A stretch of 16,955 nt of DNA from Sulfurimonadaceae bacterium (GCA_030610325.1 JAUWRZ010000005.1:1-16955); one strand, 5' to 3'. Shown: positions 8,201 to 15,836, numbered from the stretch's first letter. Notes: generated by a model not told the origin, from the letters alone. A program made the numbers and translations.

Positions 8201-8227
8201 GAGTCCTTATTACTATAGTCATATATT

Positions 8228-8233
8228 ATTATA
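8228..8233 (-). promoter_or_regulatory. Candidate -10 box for the tandem small ORFs
   Basis: TATAAT reads on the - strand at 8233-8228 inside a very AT-rich stretch (8221-8240), about 28 nt upstream of the first small ORF start. The AT richness makes a chance match more likely than elsewhere in the window. The -35 position overlaps the CRP-like dyad at 8240-8255. Confidence 0.4.
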
Positions 8234-8239
8234 TATATA

Positions 8240-8255
8240 AGTGAAGTATATCACA
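8240..8255. promoter_or_regulatory. CRP/FNR-superfamily-like dyad
   Basis: AGTGA-N6-TCACA matches the classical CRP half-site layout TGTGA-N6-TCACA with one mismatch. It covers the -35 region of the candidate - strand promoter, a position that would fit repression. The sequence TATATCACA (8247-8255) is repeated inverted as TGTGATATA (8280-8288), so two related half-sites face each other across 24 bp. The regulator is unknown; Campylobacterota carry several Crp/Fnr-type regulators with differing boxes. Confidence 0.35.
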
Positions 8256-8428
8256 TGATGCTCTTAGCTATTATTTTAGTGTGATATATTCAGGTAAAGC
8301 TTATAGTAATTATAACCATCTATGATACTTTTCTATTTATGGCTGAAAGATGCAATAGTGGGATGCGTCTAGAAGTCTGTCTGATCGAGATGCAGTCATT
8401 AGGAGGGGCTTATCAGCCAATTGAGACG

Positions 8429-8446
8429 AGGTGAGACTATTTAGGT
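8429..8446 (+). repeat. 18-bp direct repeat, copy A
   Basis: AGGTGAGACTATTTAGGT differs from copy B at 8518-8535 only by two transitions. Copy B overlaps the stop codon of the 66-residue ORF, so copy A may be a relic of a duplicated gene end or a repeated protein or RNA site. Confidence 0.6.
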
Positions 8447-8449
8447 ATA

Positions 8450-8463
8450 GAGCCTATAGGCTC
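8450..8463. repeat. Perfect 14-bp palindrome
   Basis: GAGCCTATAGGCTC is its own reverse complement. As RNA it gives a five-pair stem with a four-base loop on either strand. No T tract follows on either strand, so it is not a standard intrinsic terminator; an operator is an alternative. Confidence 0.55.
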
Positions 8464-8479
8464 CCAGGATAGACATCTG

Positions 8480-8510
8480 CTTATATGGATACCGAAAGGC
8501 TCCACATAAG
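8480..8510 (-). other. Hairpin downstream of the lpxD operon
   Basis: Arms 8502-8510 and 8480-8488 pair over nine positions. On the - strand the one imperfect position becomes a G-U pair, whereas on the + strand it is an A-C mismatch, so the structure fits - strand RNA. The loop holds a further three-pair stem (GCC/GGU). It begins 15 nt after the stop of the 66-residue ORF. No U tract follows, so it may be a 3' end stabiliser or part of a Rho-dependent end rather than a terminator. Confidence 0.45.
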
Positions 8511-8517
8511 CGGTCAA

Positions 8518-8535
8518 AGGTGGGACTATTTAAGT
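8518..8535 (+). repeat. 18-bp direct repeat, copy B
   Basis: AGGTGGGACTATTTAAGT is the second copy of the repeat at 8429-8446, 89 bp away. It covers the last codons and the stop of the small ORF downstream of lpxD. Confidence 0.6.
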
Positions 8536-8726
8536 GACTGTAGTGCTGCTATCACTTCATCAAGGTTATCTATAGGAAGATGTACCTTCCAGTCCGGTTT
8601 TTCTGTATCACCCGAAAGTGAGATACCGATACTGGCAACGGTACCGCTCTTTGGGCCATATGGTTCTTCTACCTTTGTTACCGAGATAACACCTTTTTTT
8701 GTTCCCTCAAGAGATATTTCAGTCAT
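8526..8726 (-). CDS. Small protein of unknown function downstream of lpxD
   Basis: I do not recognise this 66-residue protein. It begins MTEISLEGTKKGVISVTKVE, contains GPKSGTVASIGISLSGD and DWKVHLPIDNLDEVIAAL, and has no membrane segment or cysteine. The alternation of short polar and hydrophobic stretches suggests a mainly beta fold with one C-terminal helix, and a soluble cytoplasmic protein is likely. AAGGAA lies eight bases before the ATG, and the gene starts 17 nt after lpxD, so it is probably the last cistron of ilvB-ilvN-lpxD. The ribosome site and operon position support a real gene. The frame's stop lies inside an 18-bp repeat. Confidence 0.75.
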   Translation of the reverse strand: MTEISLEGTKKGVISVTKVEEPYGPKSGTVASIGISLSGDTEKPDWKVHLPIDNLDEVIAALQSLK

Positions 8727-8743
8727 TATTTTTCCTTATTTAT

Positions 8744-9697
8744 TTAGCTTTTAAGCAGTCTAGCCAATTTGGCCTGAAGTCTTAACCACTGTCGCTGCTG
8801 CATCAGAGGAAAACCACCATAGATGCCTTTCTCTTTCACATCACTAGTGATACCTGAACGTGCGGCGAATTGAACGAAAGGTGCGATATTTAGATGACCA
8901 GCAGCCGCAGACTGACCACCCATCACGACATTACGACCAAGCGTAGTCGAACCGGCAACACCTGATTGTGCCACCAAAATAGAGTATTCACCGATCTCAC
9001 AGTTATGTCCGATCTGGATCAGGTTATCGAGCTTGGCCCCATGCTTTATACGCGTAGAACCAAAGACTGCCCGATCGATCGTAGAGTTACTGCCTATCTC
9101 TACATCATCCTCAAGTATGACATTACCGTTTTGATAGATCTTGACATGTTCACCAAGCTTGGTATGGGCAAATCCAAAGCCGTCACTACCGATCACTGTA
9201 CCCGAATGGATGATGCAATCATCGCCAAGTATAGAGTCATGATAGACCGTTACATTGGCATGTATGATCACACTATCACCTAACACTGCTCTTGCACCGA
9301 CATACGCACCTGCAAGTATCTGACAACCCTCCCCGACCATAGCACCGTTAGCTATGACTGCCGTTGGAGCGACATAACTACCCTTGCCGATCACAGGAGC
9401 CGGAAGCGTCTCATCCACAAGTAGTGGTGCAAACAGTTTTGAAGCGAGCGCCATCTTCAGATAAGGCTCATCATCGACTAAAGCGATGGTCCCTGCAGGT
9501 ACATGTTCCGCAGCTGAGTGAGAGACAAAGACTGCAGCAGCCTTTGTCGTACTCAGATCATCTATGTATTTTGGATTATCCAGGAAACTGATCTCATCCG
9601 CGCCTGCGTCTTTAAGGGTGTTGATAGCATGTATGACAGTCTCATCACCCTCATAGGAGATGCCGCACTCATCTGCGATCTGATCGAGTGTGATCAT
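8744..9697 (-). CDS. lpxD: UDP-3-O-acylglucosamine N-acyltransferase
   Basis: The 317-residue enzyme adds a hydroxyacyl chain from acyl-ACP to the 2-amino group of UDP-3-O-acylglucosamine, the third step of lipid A synthesis. A small N-terminal uridine-binding domain covers about residues 1-100, followed by a left-handed beta-helix of hexapeptide repeats (about 100-280). GSDGFGFA at 170-177 is a family hallmark. The catalytic histidine is probably H231 in QIGHN, by homology with E. coli H239. The C-terminal helix ([14 protein letters not shown]) fits the acyl-carrier-protein contact helix. The ATG overlaps the ilvN stop by four bases (ATGA), so a lipid A gene is translationally coupled to branched-chain amino acid genes, as in C. 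jejuni. Confidence 0.96.
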   Translation of the reverse strand: MITLDQIADECGISYEGDETVIHAINTLKDAGADEISFLDNPKYIDDLSTTKAAAVFVSHSAAEHVPAGTIALVDDEPYLKMALASKLFAPLLVDETLPAPVIGKGSYVAPTAVIANGAMVGEGCQILAGAYVGARAVLGDSVIIHANVTVYHDSILGDDCIIHSGTVIGSDGFGFAHTKLGEHVKIYQNGNVILEDDVEIGSNSTIDRAVFGSTRIKHGAKLDNLIQIGHNCEIGEYSILVAQSGVAGSTTLGRNVVMGGQSAAAGHLNIAPFVQFAARSGITSDVKEKGIYGGFPLMQQRQWLRLQAKLARLLKS

Positions 9698-10167
9698 CGC
9701 TCCAGGGCCACGGCGCCGCTGCGCACTATCTCTTTAGGATGAAATCGCTTGATGGCTTCAAGGAAGTGATCTATCCGTTTTGGTTCATCAGCGACCATCG
9801 CGATGACCATATCCGGACCAGCATTGACGATCTTACCGTTATAAGCCTGGCAAAGCGTATCGATATCACTGATGTTCTCCGTAATAGGGAACTTGATCAG
9901 TGTCATCTCTTTCTCCACAAGGTCCTCGTGCTCATACACTTTCAAGACAGGGATAAGTTTATGAAGCTGCTTGATGATCTGTTCGATCACTCGTGATGAA
10001 CCTGAGGTCACGATAGTCAGTCGTGAGTATTTTGACTCCGGGATAGGAGCGACAGTCAATGAGACGATGTTATAACCACGCGCTGAGAAAAGGTCAGTGA
10101 TGCGTGAAAGTGTACTTGACTCATTATAGACGATGACGGAGACGACTCTTCTTACGTTACCACTCAT
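9694..10167 (-). CDS. ilvN: Acetolactate synthase small (regulatory) subunit
   Basis: This is the regulatory partner of IlvB. It carries an N-terminal ACT domain at about residues 6-78 that binds valine for feedback inhibition, and a C-terminal domain that activates the large subunit. Its opening residues match the IlvN/IlvH family ([19 protein letters not shown], then GYNIVSLTV). A GTG at 10170 could also start the frame, but AAGGAG is then only two bases away; the ATG at 10167 has the normal five-base gap, so I choose it (157 residues). That ATG shares one base with the ilvB stop. The 3' end overlaps lpxD. Confidence 0.95.
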   Translation of the reverse strand: MSGNVRRVVSVIVYNESSTLSRITDLFSARGYNIVSLTVAPIPESKYSRLTIVTSGSSRVIEQIIKQLHKLIPVLKVYEHEDLVEKEMTLIKFPITENISDIDTLCQAYNGKIVNAGPDMVIAMVADEPKRIDHFLEAIKRFHPKEIVRSGAVALER

Positions 10168-11861
10168 CACTTCTCCTTGTACTCTAACATCATATTGAAC
10201 AGTGAACCGCCTGATGGTACCATCGGCATGACGTTCTCCATACGCTCGACAGCGACATCGATGATCGTGACCACGTTCTTCTCGATAGCATCTTTCAATG
10301 CAGCATCGAACTCCTCTTTAGTCTTCACACGGTAACCCGCGCCGCCAAAACTTTGCGAAAGCATCACAAAATCTGGTTGGACCGAAAGATCTGTCTCGGA
10401 ATGGCGCTTATCATAAAAGAGTGTCTGCCACTGACGGACCATGCCAAGGTAGTTGTTGTTAAGGATGATGTTGATGACAGGAAGCTTCTGCTCCACAGCA
10501 GTCATCAACTCCTGGATGTTCATCAAGATCGAACCGTCACCGGTGATATTGATACTCACACGCTCCGGATCTGCTGCCTTGACTCCCAATGCGGCTGGAA
10601 AACCATAACCCATCGTACCCAGACCACCAGAGCTATTCCATTGACGCGGACGACTAAATGGATAGAACTGCGCTGTCCACATCTGGTGCTGACCGACATC
10701 AGTCGTGATGTTCGCATCATCACCAAGAAGTTCACCGACACGTTCGATGACCCACTGAGGTTTGATATTGTCAGTGTCCTCACGATAAGAGAGCGGGTGA
10801 AGCTTCTCAAAGTTCTCGATCGTCTCCAGCCATGGTGTATATTTTTCCGGATCGACCTTCTCTTTGGCCAAAGGCATCATCACTTCAAGGACTTTCTTGA
10901 TATCTCCGACGATCGGATAGTCGGCATTGACCAGCTTAGAGATACTTGCCGGGTCGATATCGACATGGATGATATCCGCACCTTTGGCAAACTCTGAGAG
11001 CTTACCGGTGACACGGTCATCAAAACGTGCACCAAGAGCGATGACAAGGTCCGTCTCTGACATCGCCATATTGGCGGCGTAAGAGCCGTGCATACCAAGC
11101 ATCGATATCAAAAGCGGGTTATCTGCACCCATCGTACCACGGGCACGGAAAGTCTCAACAGCAGGGATCCCACACGACTTGGCAAACTCACGTACATCAT
11201 AAGCGGCTTCAGCACTGATGATACCACCACCCAGATAGAATAGAGGACGTTTTGCAGCAGCTATCGCTTCTACCGCTTTCTTTATCTGACGGGTATTACC
11301 CTTTGTCGTCGGCTTATAAGTCTCAAGCACTACCGGTGCAGAGTAATCGAATTCTGCTAGTTGCGCTGTCACATCTTTAGGGATATCGATATGTACCGGT
11401 CCCGGACGTCCGGTCCTGGCAATATGAAACGCCTCTTTCAAGACGCGTGGAAGATCTGCAGCATCCGTGACAAGATAGTTATGTTTCGTACATGAACGGC
11501 TGATGCCGACTGCATCGATCTCCTGGAACGCATCCGTACCGATAAGACTCATCGGTACCTGTCCGCTGATAACGATGATAGGGATAGAGTCCATATAGGC
11601 ATCGGCAAGACCGGTCACTCCATTAGTAAAGCCAGGACCACTGGTGATCATAGCCACACCGACTTTCCCGGTGCGCTGTGCGTATCCCTCTGCTGCATGA
11701 ACAGCTGCCTGCTCATGTCTTGTCAAAATATGTTTAAATGAGTCCTGTTTATAGATCTCATCATAAACGTTCATGATCGCTCCGCCCGGGTAGCCAAAAA
11801 CTACCGTGACCTCTTCAGCGATCATTGCTTCAATGACCATCTGTGCACCACTGATCTGCAT
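10167..11861 (-). CDS. ilvB: Acetolactate synthase large (catalytic) subunit
   Basis: The 564-residue thiamine diphosphate enzyme condenses two pyruvates to acetolactate (valine/leucine) or pyruvate with 2-oxobutanoate to acetohydroxybutyrate (isoleucine). FGYPGGAIMNVYDEIY is at 22-37, and the catalytic glutamate is E50 in RHEQAA. GPGFTNGVTGLADAY is at 75-89, and the FAD/linker region includes ALGARFDDRVTG (275-286). The ThDP-Mg motif runs from GDGS (441-444) to NNN (468-470). The family segment around 235-260 is of the Campylobacter type (RGTMGADNPLL then GMHGSYAANMA). AAGGAG lies seven bases before the ATG. The palindrome at 11883-11898 lies in its leader. Confidence 0.97.
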   Translation of the reverse strand: MQISGAQMVIEAMIAEEVTVVFGYPGGAIMNVYDEIYKQDSFKHILTRHEQAAVHAAEGYAQRTGKVGVAMITSGPGFTNGVTGLADAYMDSIPIIVISGQVPMSLIGTDAFQEIDAVGISRSCTKHNYLVTDAADLPRVLKEAFHIARTGRPGPVHIDIPKDVTAQLAEFDYSAPVVLETYKPTTKGNTRQIKKAVEAIAAAKRPLFYLGGGIISAEAAYDVREFAKSCGIPAVETFRARGTMGADNPLLISMLGMHGSYAANMAMSETDLVIALGARFDDRVTGKLSEFAKGADIIHVDIDPASISKLVNADYPIVGDIKKVLEVMMPLAKEKVDPEKYTPWLETIENFEKLHPLSYREDTDNIKPQWVIERVGELLGDDANITTDVGQHQMWTAQFYPFSRPRQWNSSGGLGTMGYGFPAALGVKAADPERVSINITGDGSILMNIQELMTAVEQKLPVINIILNNNYLGMVRQWQTLFYDKRHSETDLSVQPDFVMLSQSFGGAGYRVKTKEEFDAALKDAIEKNVVTIIDVAVERMENVMPMVPSGGSLFNMMLEYKEK

Positions 11862-11882
11862 GGTCGTCTCCTTACGATTTCA

Positions 11883-11898
11883 CATACCGGTAGGTATG
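11883..11898. promoter_or_regulatory. Palindrome in the ilvB leader
   Basis: CATACC-GGTA-GGTATG is an inverted repeat with perfect six-base arms, 22-37 nt upstream of the ilvB start. In - strand RNA it gives a six-pair hairpin just upstream of the ribosome site, which it does not cover. It could be an operator or an RNA structure. No leader peptide rich in Ile, Leu or Val codons is present, so classical attenuation is unlikely. Confidence 0.4.
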
Positions 11899-11916
11899 CT
11901 CTAAAAAATTGGCCAA

Positions 11917-11922
11917 AGTATA
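11917..11922 (-). promoter_or_regulatory. Candidate -10 box for ilvBN-lpxD
   Basis: TATACT on the - strand lies 56-61 nt upstream of the ilvB start and would give a leader of about 50 nt containing the palindrome at 11883-11898. No convincing -35 is seen at normal spacing. Confidence 0.35.
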
Positions 11923-11960
11923 GAGAAAGACAACTATGTTCTAGGTTAAAACCGGCTGAG

Positions 11961-11988
11961 ATTCAGATGAATTAAGCTATCTCTGAAT
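11961..11988. repeat. Inverted repeat in the ppx-ilvB gap
   Basis: ATTCAGA (11961-11967) and TCTGAAT (11982-11988) are perfect inverted seven-mers with 14 nt between. The site lies upstream of the ilvB -10 candidate, so an operator is possible; a chance repeat cannot be excluded. Confidence 0.3.
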
Positions 11989-12024
11989 AAGTCTAGATAA
12001 TAGGACATCCAAACAAGTCAATAT

Positions 12025-12038
12025 GCTCTAAAGAGAGC
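12025..12038 (-). terminator. Possible weak terminator after ppx
   Basis: Starting one base after the ppx stop, the - strand reads GCTCT-CTTT-AGAGC, a perfect five-pair stem with a four-base loop. Only a weak T-containing stretch follows, so the terminator call is tentative. Confidence 0.35.
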
Positions 12039-12965
12039 TTAGTCGACTCTACTGCAGTGATCGATGGCTACACCCTCTCTCAGGCCATCATCGATAATGA
12101 TCGCCTCGGTGAAGCCGAGGGTCTTGTAGAACTCTTCGACGATGATGACACCGGCCATGATCAGCGTCTCTTTTCCCACCCCGACATACTCTGCCCGAGT
12201 CTCATCATCAAGTGCCATCAGGGCGAGTAGAGCCTCTTCACACTGCTCAAGCGTCAAGCACTGTCCATTGATCTTGTGCGGATCATAGGTCGCATAAGTC
12301 ATCCCCTGTAGAAAAGCAGCTATTGTCGTCGGTGTCCCTGCGGTGGCTACCAAGAGTCCTGGCCTGCCAAAAGAGGCATACTCCTTCTCAATATAGGTCC
12401 CCACAGGCTTAAGTGCCTCTTTTATCATGGCACGGACCTCTTCAGCACTGCTGCACTGCTGTGCGATCGTGACGATGCCTATGTGAAAACTCTCACTTCT
12501 AAATACTCCCTCGCGATAGAACATCACCTCAGTAGAGGCACCTCCGATATCGATCAGGACAAAGTCTCCGACTGCCATCTCAAGAAGCGTGAGTCTGTTG
12601 CGGACAGCAAGCATCGTATAGAAAGCCTCTTTAGCGTCATCGATGACGCTAAATGATATACCACTTTTAACTCGTATCCTCTCAAGTGCCTCATCCCTGT
12701 TCTTTGCCATACGCATCGCCGCTGTCGTCACTGCTACGACCTCACTGTGTTCGAACGCTATGACCTTTTTGGCATCTTCAGCAGCGGCTATGATCCGTTC
12801 GATGGCTGCAGAGCTCACTTGACCAGTGAGATGCATACCATCAGCTGTCTTGACTATTCGCTCAAAATCGGCTCCCCACTTCTGCCCTACACAGTCGTAA
12901 CTGATCGCCCGAAAAGTATTTGATCCCAGGTCGATGGCGATGATGTTCTCACTTATCGATGGCAT
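12039..12965 (-). CDS. ppx: Ppx/GppA family phosphatase
   Basis: The protein (308 residues from the ATG) belongs to the exopolyphosphatase / guanosine pentaphosphate phosphatase family of the ASKHA fold, which releases phosphate from polyphosphate or pppGpp. The N-terminal phosphate loop AIDLGSNTFR is at 10-19, the second conserved loop LIDIGGASTEV is near the middle, and the C-terminal IIIDDGLREGVAID closes the domain. It is the short two-lobe form (about 300 residues) without the extra C-terminal HD-like domain of E. coli Ppx, as is common in Campylobacterota. A TTG at 12968 is in frame, but AAGGAG sits six bases before the ATG at 12965, which I choose. The start lies inside the upstream WD40 gene (17-base overlap), pointing to translational coupling. 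Ppx versus GppA activity cannot be told from sequence. Confidence 0.9.
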   Translation of the reverse strand: MPSISENIIAIDLGSNTFRAISYDCVGQKWGADFERIVKTADGMHLTGQVSSAAIERIIAAAEDAKKVIAFEHSEVVAVTTAAMRMAKNRDEALERIRVKSGISFSVIDDAKEAFYTMLAVRNRLTLLEMAVGDFVLIDIGGASTEVMFYREGVFRSESFHIGIVTIAQQCSSAEEVRAMIKEALKPVGTYIEKEYASFGRPGLLVATAGTPTTIAAFLQGMTYATYDPHKINGQCLTLEQCEEALLALMALDDETRAEYVGVGKETLIMAGVIIVEEFYKTLGFTEAIIIDDGLREGVAIDHCSRVD

Positions 12966-14607
12966 CAAGCACTCCTTTCACATCCTCTTTATAGTCTGGA
13001 AAATCCAGCAGTATCTCACACAGTCTTCTGACTCGCGACATCTCCCTCTGCGCATAGGACCTTTGTATCTGGATATAGAGCTTATCCGCATACTCAAGCA
13101 GCGCTTTATAACTACGGTGCTCTTTTAAAGAGGGGTGGTTCTTTACCAGTTCAAAGAGCTTCCTGTACTCCTGCTTGGCCTTGAGGTCCTCAAAGAAGAG
13201 CAGACGACGGTTCTCATCAAATAGTGCACGTATCTTCACACTCTTTTCCGAAATACCGCGAAATGGTGCCAAAGCAGCGCTCGCCTCCTCTTCGTCTCTT
13301 CGCATCTCAAACAGCTCTTGTGCTCTTTTAAACACTCTTTGCCACGTCATCTCCGCCTCAAAATAGGCCGCTGATGTCCTGAAGTCAGGATGATGGACCA
13401 GCATCGCATAGGCAAGACTGTATCGCTGCTCATCGATATGTCGTTTAAAAAGAGCGTACTCCTCCTGATCACGAAAGAGTGCTTCTATCTCTGTGCGTTT
13501 GCCTTTGATGGCTTCAAACGGTCCCAAAAGACGCTTGGCACCTGCTCGTCTACCTTCACTCAAAAGTCGCTCAGCCTCTGACATAGCACTTTTCCATGCT
13601 GCTTCTGCCTGTAGATACAAGTCAGAGAGATGAAGCATAGGATTGGCTTCGAGGGCCAGATAGAACTTCTCATACTCTTTAGTCTCAAGATAGTGACCAA
13701 GAAGCTGCTCATCACCAAAGAGCTTATATAGAAAGACATCACCATCAAGCGTACCGGCCGCCAGTGTCTGATGCTTCTGGCTGTAAGCAAGCGAACAGAC
13801 CGTACTCGACGCTTTACAATAAGTGCGACTCATCAACACTGACTCACGCAGGTCATACAGAGCGATATATCCCAGTCTGGTACCGACAAAGAGTGCTTTG
13901 TGATCACTTGTCGTACAGATGGAGGTGATCTCATCGTTCATCTTCTCAAGACGCTTCAAGACGACAGCCTTATGCACATCCCAGATGATGAGTTCACCCT
14001 CTTTACCTACAGAGAGCAATCTGGAACTGCCCAGGAAAAGAAGATCGATGACACTGTTACGGTGCCCAATAAGCCTTGATGCCGCTCTTTGCGTGCCTAT
14101 ATGGAGTAGATGGATGGAGCGGTCAAGACTACCGCTCGCGATGGACTCGAAGCCCTCACTGAAAGCGATGGCGGAGACATAGTCACTATGAGGAGGAAGG
14201 GTCATCACAAGCTTACCGCTTCGGATGCTTCGGACGAAGACCTTGCCATCCTCGCCTCCGGTAGCCAGATAACGGGACTTCGCATCAAAAGCCACACTCT
14301 CGCTCGCGCCCTTATGGCGGTCGAAGATGTGAAGCCGACGTTTTGTCTGTACATTATAGAGAAAGACTTTTCGTTCTGTACGGTCTGCGACCGCACAGAG
14401 CTGACCTGTGCGGTCAAGATCGACACGATTACCGGTGCAGCCCTCCTGATCGATCCCTATAGCCAGTCCCCGAGCTCTCTTATACGAACGCAGATCAGCG
14501 TAACTTACTGCGCTATAGCTGTCAACGACCCCAAGCAGACCACTGTTGAGGCTCTTTAAGAGCGATACAGGTGCTTTGGTGTCGAACGATGCAGCGGCTT
14601 CTATCAT
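12949..14607 (-). CDS. WD40 beta-propeller protein with three-fold helical repeat
   Basis: I cannot name this 552-residue protein. Residues about 20-299 form a WD40-type propeller: I count seven blades, with clear cores such as YLATGGEDGKVFVRSI, SIASGSLDRSIHLLHI, LLSVGKEGELIIWDV and LAAGTLDGDVFLYKL. From about 306 the protein is helical and contains three repeats of about 80 residues (306-389, 390-474, 475-552), sharing a pattern of E-x-x-Y, a hydrophobic helix, HP or NP, then Y with AE-x-x-W. No signal peptide or membrane segment is seen, so it is probably a cytoplasmic scaffold (inference). The ATG at 14607 is preferred over GTG at 14610 because TAGAG lies six bases upstream, but the site is weak. 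It follows ilvA by eight bases and overlaps ppx. Confidence 0.85.
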   Translation of the reverse strand: MIEAAASFDTKAPVSLLKSLNSGLLGVVDSYSAVSYADLRSYKRARGLAIGIDQEGCTGNRVDLDRTGQLCAVADRTERKVFLYNVQTKRRLHIFDRHKGASESVAFDAKSRYLATGGEDGKVFVRSIRSGKLVMTLPPHSDYVSAIAFSEGFESIASGSLDRSIHLLHIGTQRAASRLIGHRNSVIDLLFLGSSRLLSVGKEGELIIWDVHKAVVLKRLEKMNDEITSICTTSDHKALFVGTRLGYIALYDLRESVLMSRTYCKASSTVCSLAYSQKHQTLAAGTLDGDVFLYKLFGDEQLLGHYLETKEYEKFYLALEANPMLHLSDLYLQAEAAWKSAMSEAERLLSEGRRAGAKRLLGPFEAIKGKRTEIEALFRDQEEYALFKRHIDEQRYSLAYAMLVHHPDFRTSAAYFEAEMTWQRVFKRAQELFEMRRDEEEASAALAPFRGISEKSVKIRALFDENRRLLFFEDLKAKQEYRKLFELVKNHPSLKEHRSYKALLEYADKLYIQIQRSYAQREMSRVRRLCEILLDFPDYKEDVKGVLDAIDK

Positions 14608-14615
14608 CACATACT

Positions 14616-15827
14616 CTAGAGTGACTTCTGCTTTAGGTAGCCGTGTTCACCCAGAAGTGCCCGGATCTCATCCTGATGCGCTTTGCCTTTTGTCTCAAGA
14701 TGGATCGTCACATGAGCATCACCATAGTCAAGGTCCGTAGAGGTACGGTCATAAGCGATATGGACGATGTTCGCACTCAGACTCTGCAACAGCTCCGTCA
14801 GGCGCATAAGTGAACCGGGTTTGTCCATCAGTGTGACGGTGAGCTTCATCTTCCTATTGGACTTGATAAGACCTTTTTCGATGATGACAGAGAGCAGTGT
14901 CACGTCCATGTTTCCGCCACTGAGGATAACGGCGACTTTTTTACCTTTAAGGTGCGGAAGCTTTTTATGCAGCAATACTGCGACTCCCACTGCCCCTGCT
15001 CCCTCTACGACAAGTTTCTGACGCTCAAGCAAGAACAAGATAGCACTGGCGATCTCCTCATCATCCACACTTACTATGCGGTCTACACTCTCAAGCATAT
15101 GACTCAGGGTGATACTCGATGTGTCACGCACAGCGATACCGTCGGCGATCGTCCGTACCGAAGTACTGTCGATGACACGCTTCTCATCAAAAGAGTGTTT
15201 AAGTGCCGGAGCACCCGAAGCACTCACCCCTATCACTTCGATCCGGGGATCGATCGCTTTGATGGCTGAGGCGACGCCTGAGATCAGGCCACCCCCGCCG
15301 ACAGGGACTAAGATGGCATCGATATCTTTATGATATTTTATAATATCAAGTGCTACCGTGCCCTGCCCTGCGATGACCTCTTCATCTTCGAACGGATGGA
15401 TAAAGAGCTGTCCATGCGATCTTCCATACTCCGTAGCATAGCTATAAGCCTCATCATAGTTAGCTCCAGAGAGGATCACCTTCGCACCATAATGCCTAAC
15501 GCCATCTACCTTGTTTAGCGGTGTGGACTCAGGCATCACGATGGTAGCATCAGCACCAAAATGTTTGGCAGAGAAAGCGACACCCTGTGCATGGTTTCCC
15601 GCACTCGCTGCAACGACGCCCCGAGCACGTTCCTCTTCACTCAGCGATGCGATCTTGTTAAAGGCACCACGGATCTTGAACGCTCCGGTGACCTGAAGGT
15701 TCTCTTTTTTTAAAAAGACTTCGGAACCACTTATACTACTTAGGAGTGGCGCGTAAGAGAACGGCGTTTCTACGACTACCTCTTTAATACGTTCTTGTGC
15801 CTGATATATCTTCTCTACTGCGACCAC
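14616..15827 (-). CDS. ilvA: Threonine ammonia-lyase (threonine dehydratase)
   Basis: The 403-residue PLP enzyme converts threonine to 2-oxobutanoate and ammonia, the entry to isoleucine synthesis. The PLP lysine is K51 in TGAFKIRGAFNK. The substrate/cofactor loop SAGNHAQG is at 75-82, the glycine-rich phosphate loop GGGGLISG at 176-183, and SGGN at 301-304. A single C-terminal ACT domain (about 326-403) follows. The long two-ACT-module form of E. coli IlvA is absent, so this is the short form with one ACT domain; a biosynthetic role is inferred from the nearby ilvBN. The start is GTG at 15827 with AAAGAG five bases upstream. It begins nine bases after the CoA-binding gene. Confidence 0.95.
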   Translation of the reverse strand: MVAVEKIYQAQERIKEVVVETPFSYAPLLSSISGSEVFLKKENLQVTGAFKIRGAFNKIASLSEEERARGVVAASAGNHAQGVAFSAKHFGADATIVMPESTPLNKVDGVRHYGAKVILSGANYDEAYSYATEYGRSHGQLFIHPFEDEEVIAGQGTVALDIIKYHKDIDAILVPVGGGGLISGVASAIKAIDPRIEVIGVSASGAPALKHSFDEKRVIDSTSVRTIADGIAVRDTSSITLSHMLESVDRIVSVDDEEIASAILFLLERQKLVVEGAGAVGVAVLLHKKLPHLKGKKVAVILSGGNMDVTLLSVIIEKGLIKSNRKMKLTVTLMDKPGSLMRLTELLQSLSANIVHIAYDRTSTDLDYGDAHVTIHLETKGKAHQDEIRALLGEHGYLKQKSL

Positions 15828-15836
15828 ATAGACTCT

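Larger units (their letters stand above)
8201..8525. other. Gene-free intergenic region with hairpins and repeats
   Basis: No coding frame here has both a plausible start and a ribosome site. The right-to-left content is as follows. A hairpin lies at 8480-8510. A perfect 14-bp palindrome is at 8450-8463. A GGCT/AGCC hairpin is at 8407-8418. An AT-rich stretch is at 8221-8350, with promoter-like boxes on both strands (TATAAT on -, TATGAT at 8321-8326 on +). An 18-bp direct repeat has one copy at 8429-8446 and the other at 8518-8535. The region could carry a 3' untranslated tail of the lpxD operon, regulatory sites or a small RNA; I cannot choose between these. Confidence 0.5.

Noticed and set aside
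8480..8510. Intrinsic terminator for the lpxD operon
   Set aside because: The hairpin is good, but no U tract follows on the - strand, so I list it only as a structure.
8485..8754. An 89-codon + strand open frame across the repeat and the small lpxD-linked gene
   Set aside because: It is mostly antisense to the 66-residue ORF, and I see no ribosome site or family signal.
10353..10997. A 214-codon + strand open frame opposite ilvB
   Set aside because: It is fully antisense to a strongly supported gene, has low-complexity composition set by the other strand, and shows no recognisable domain.
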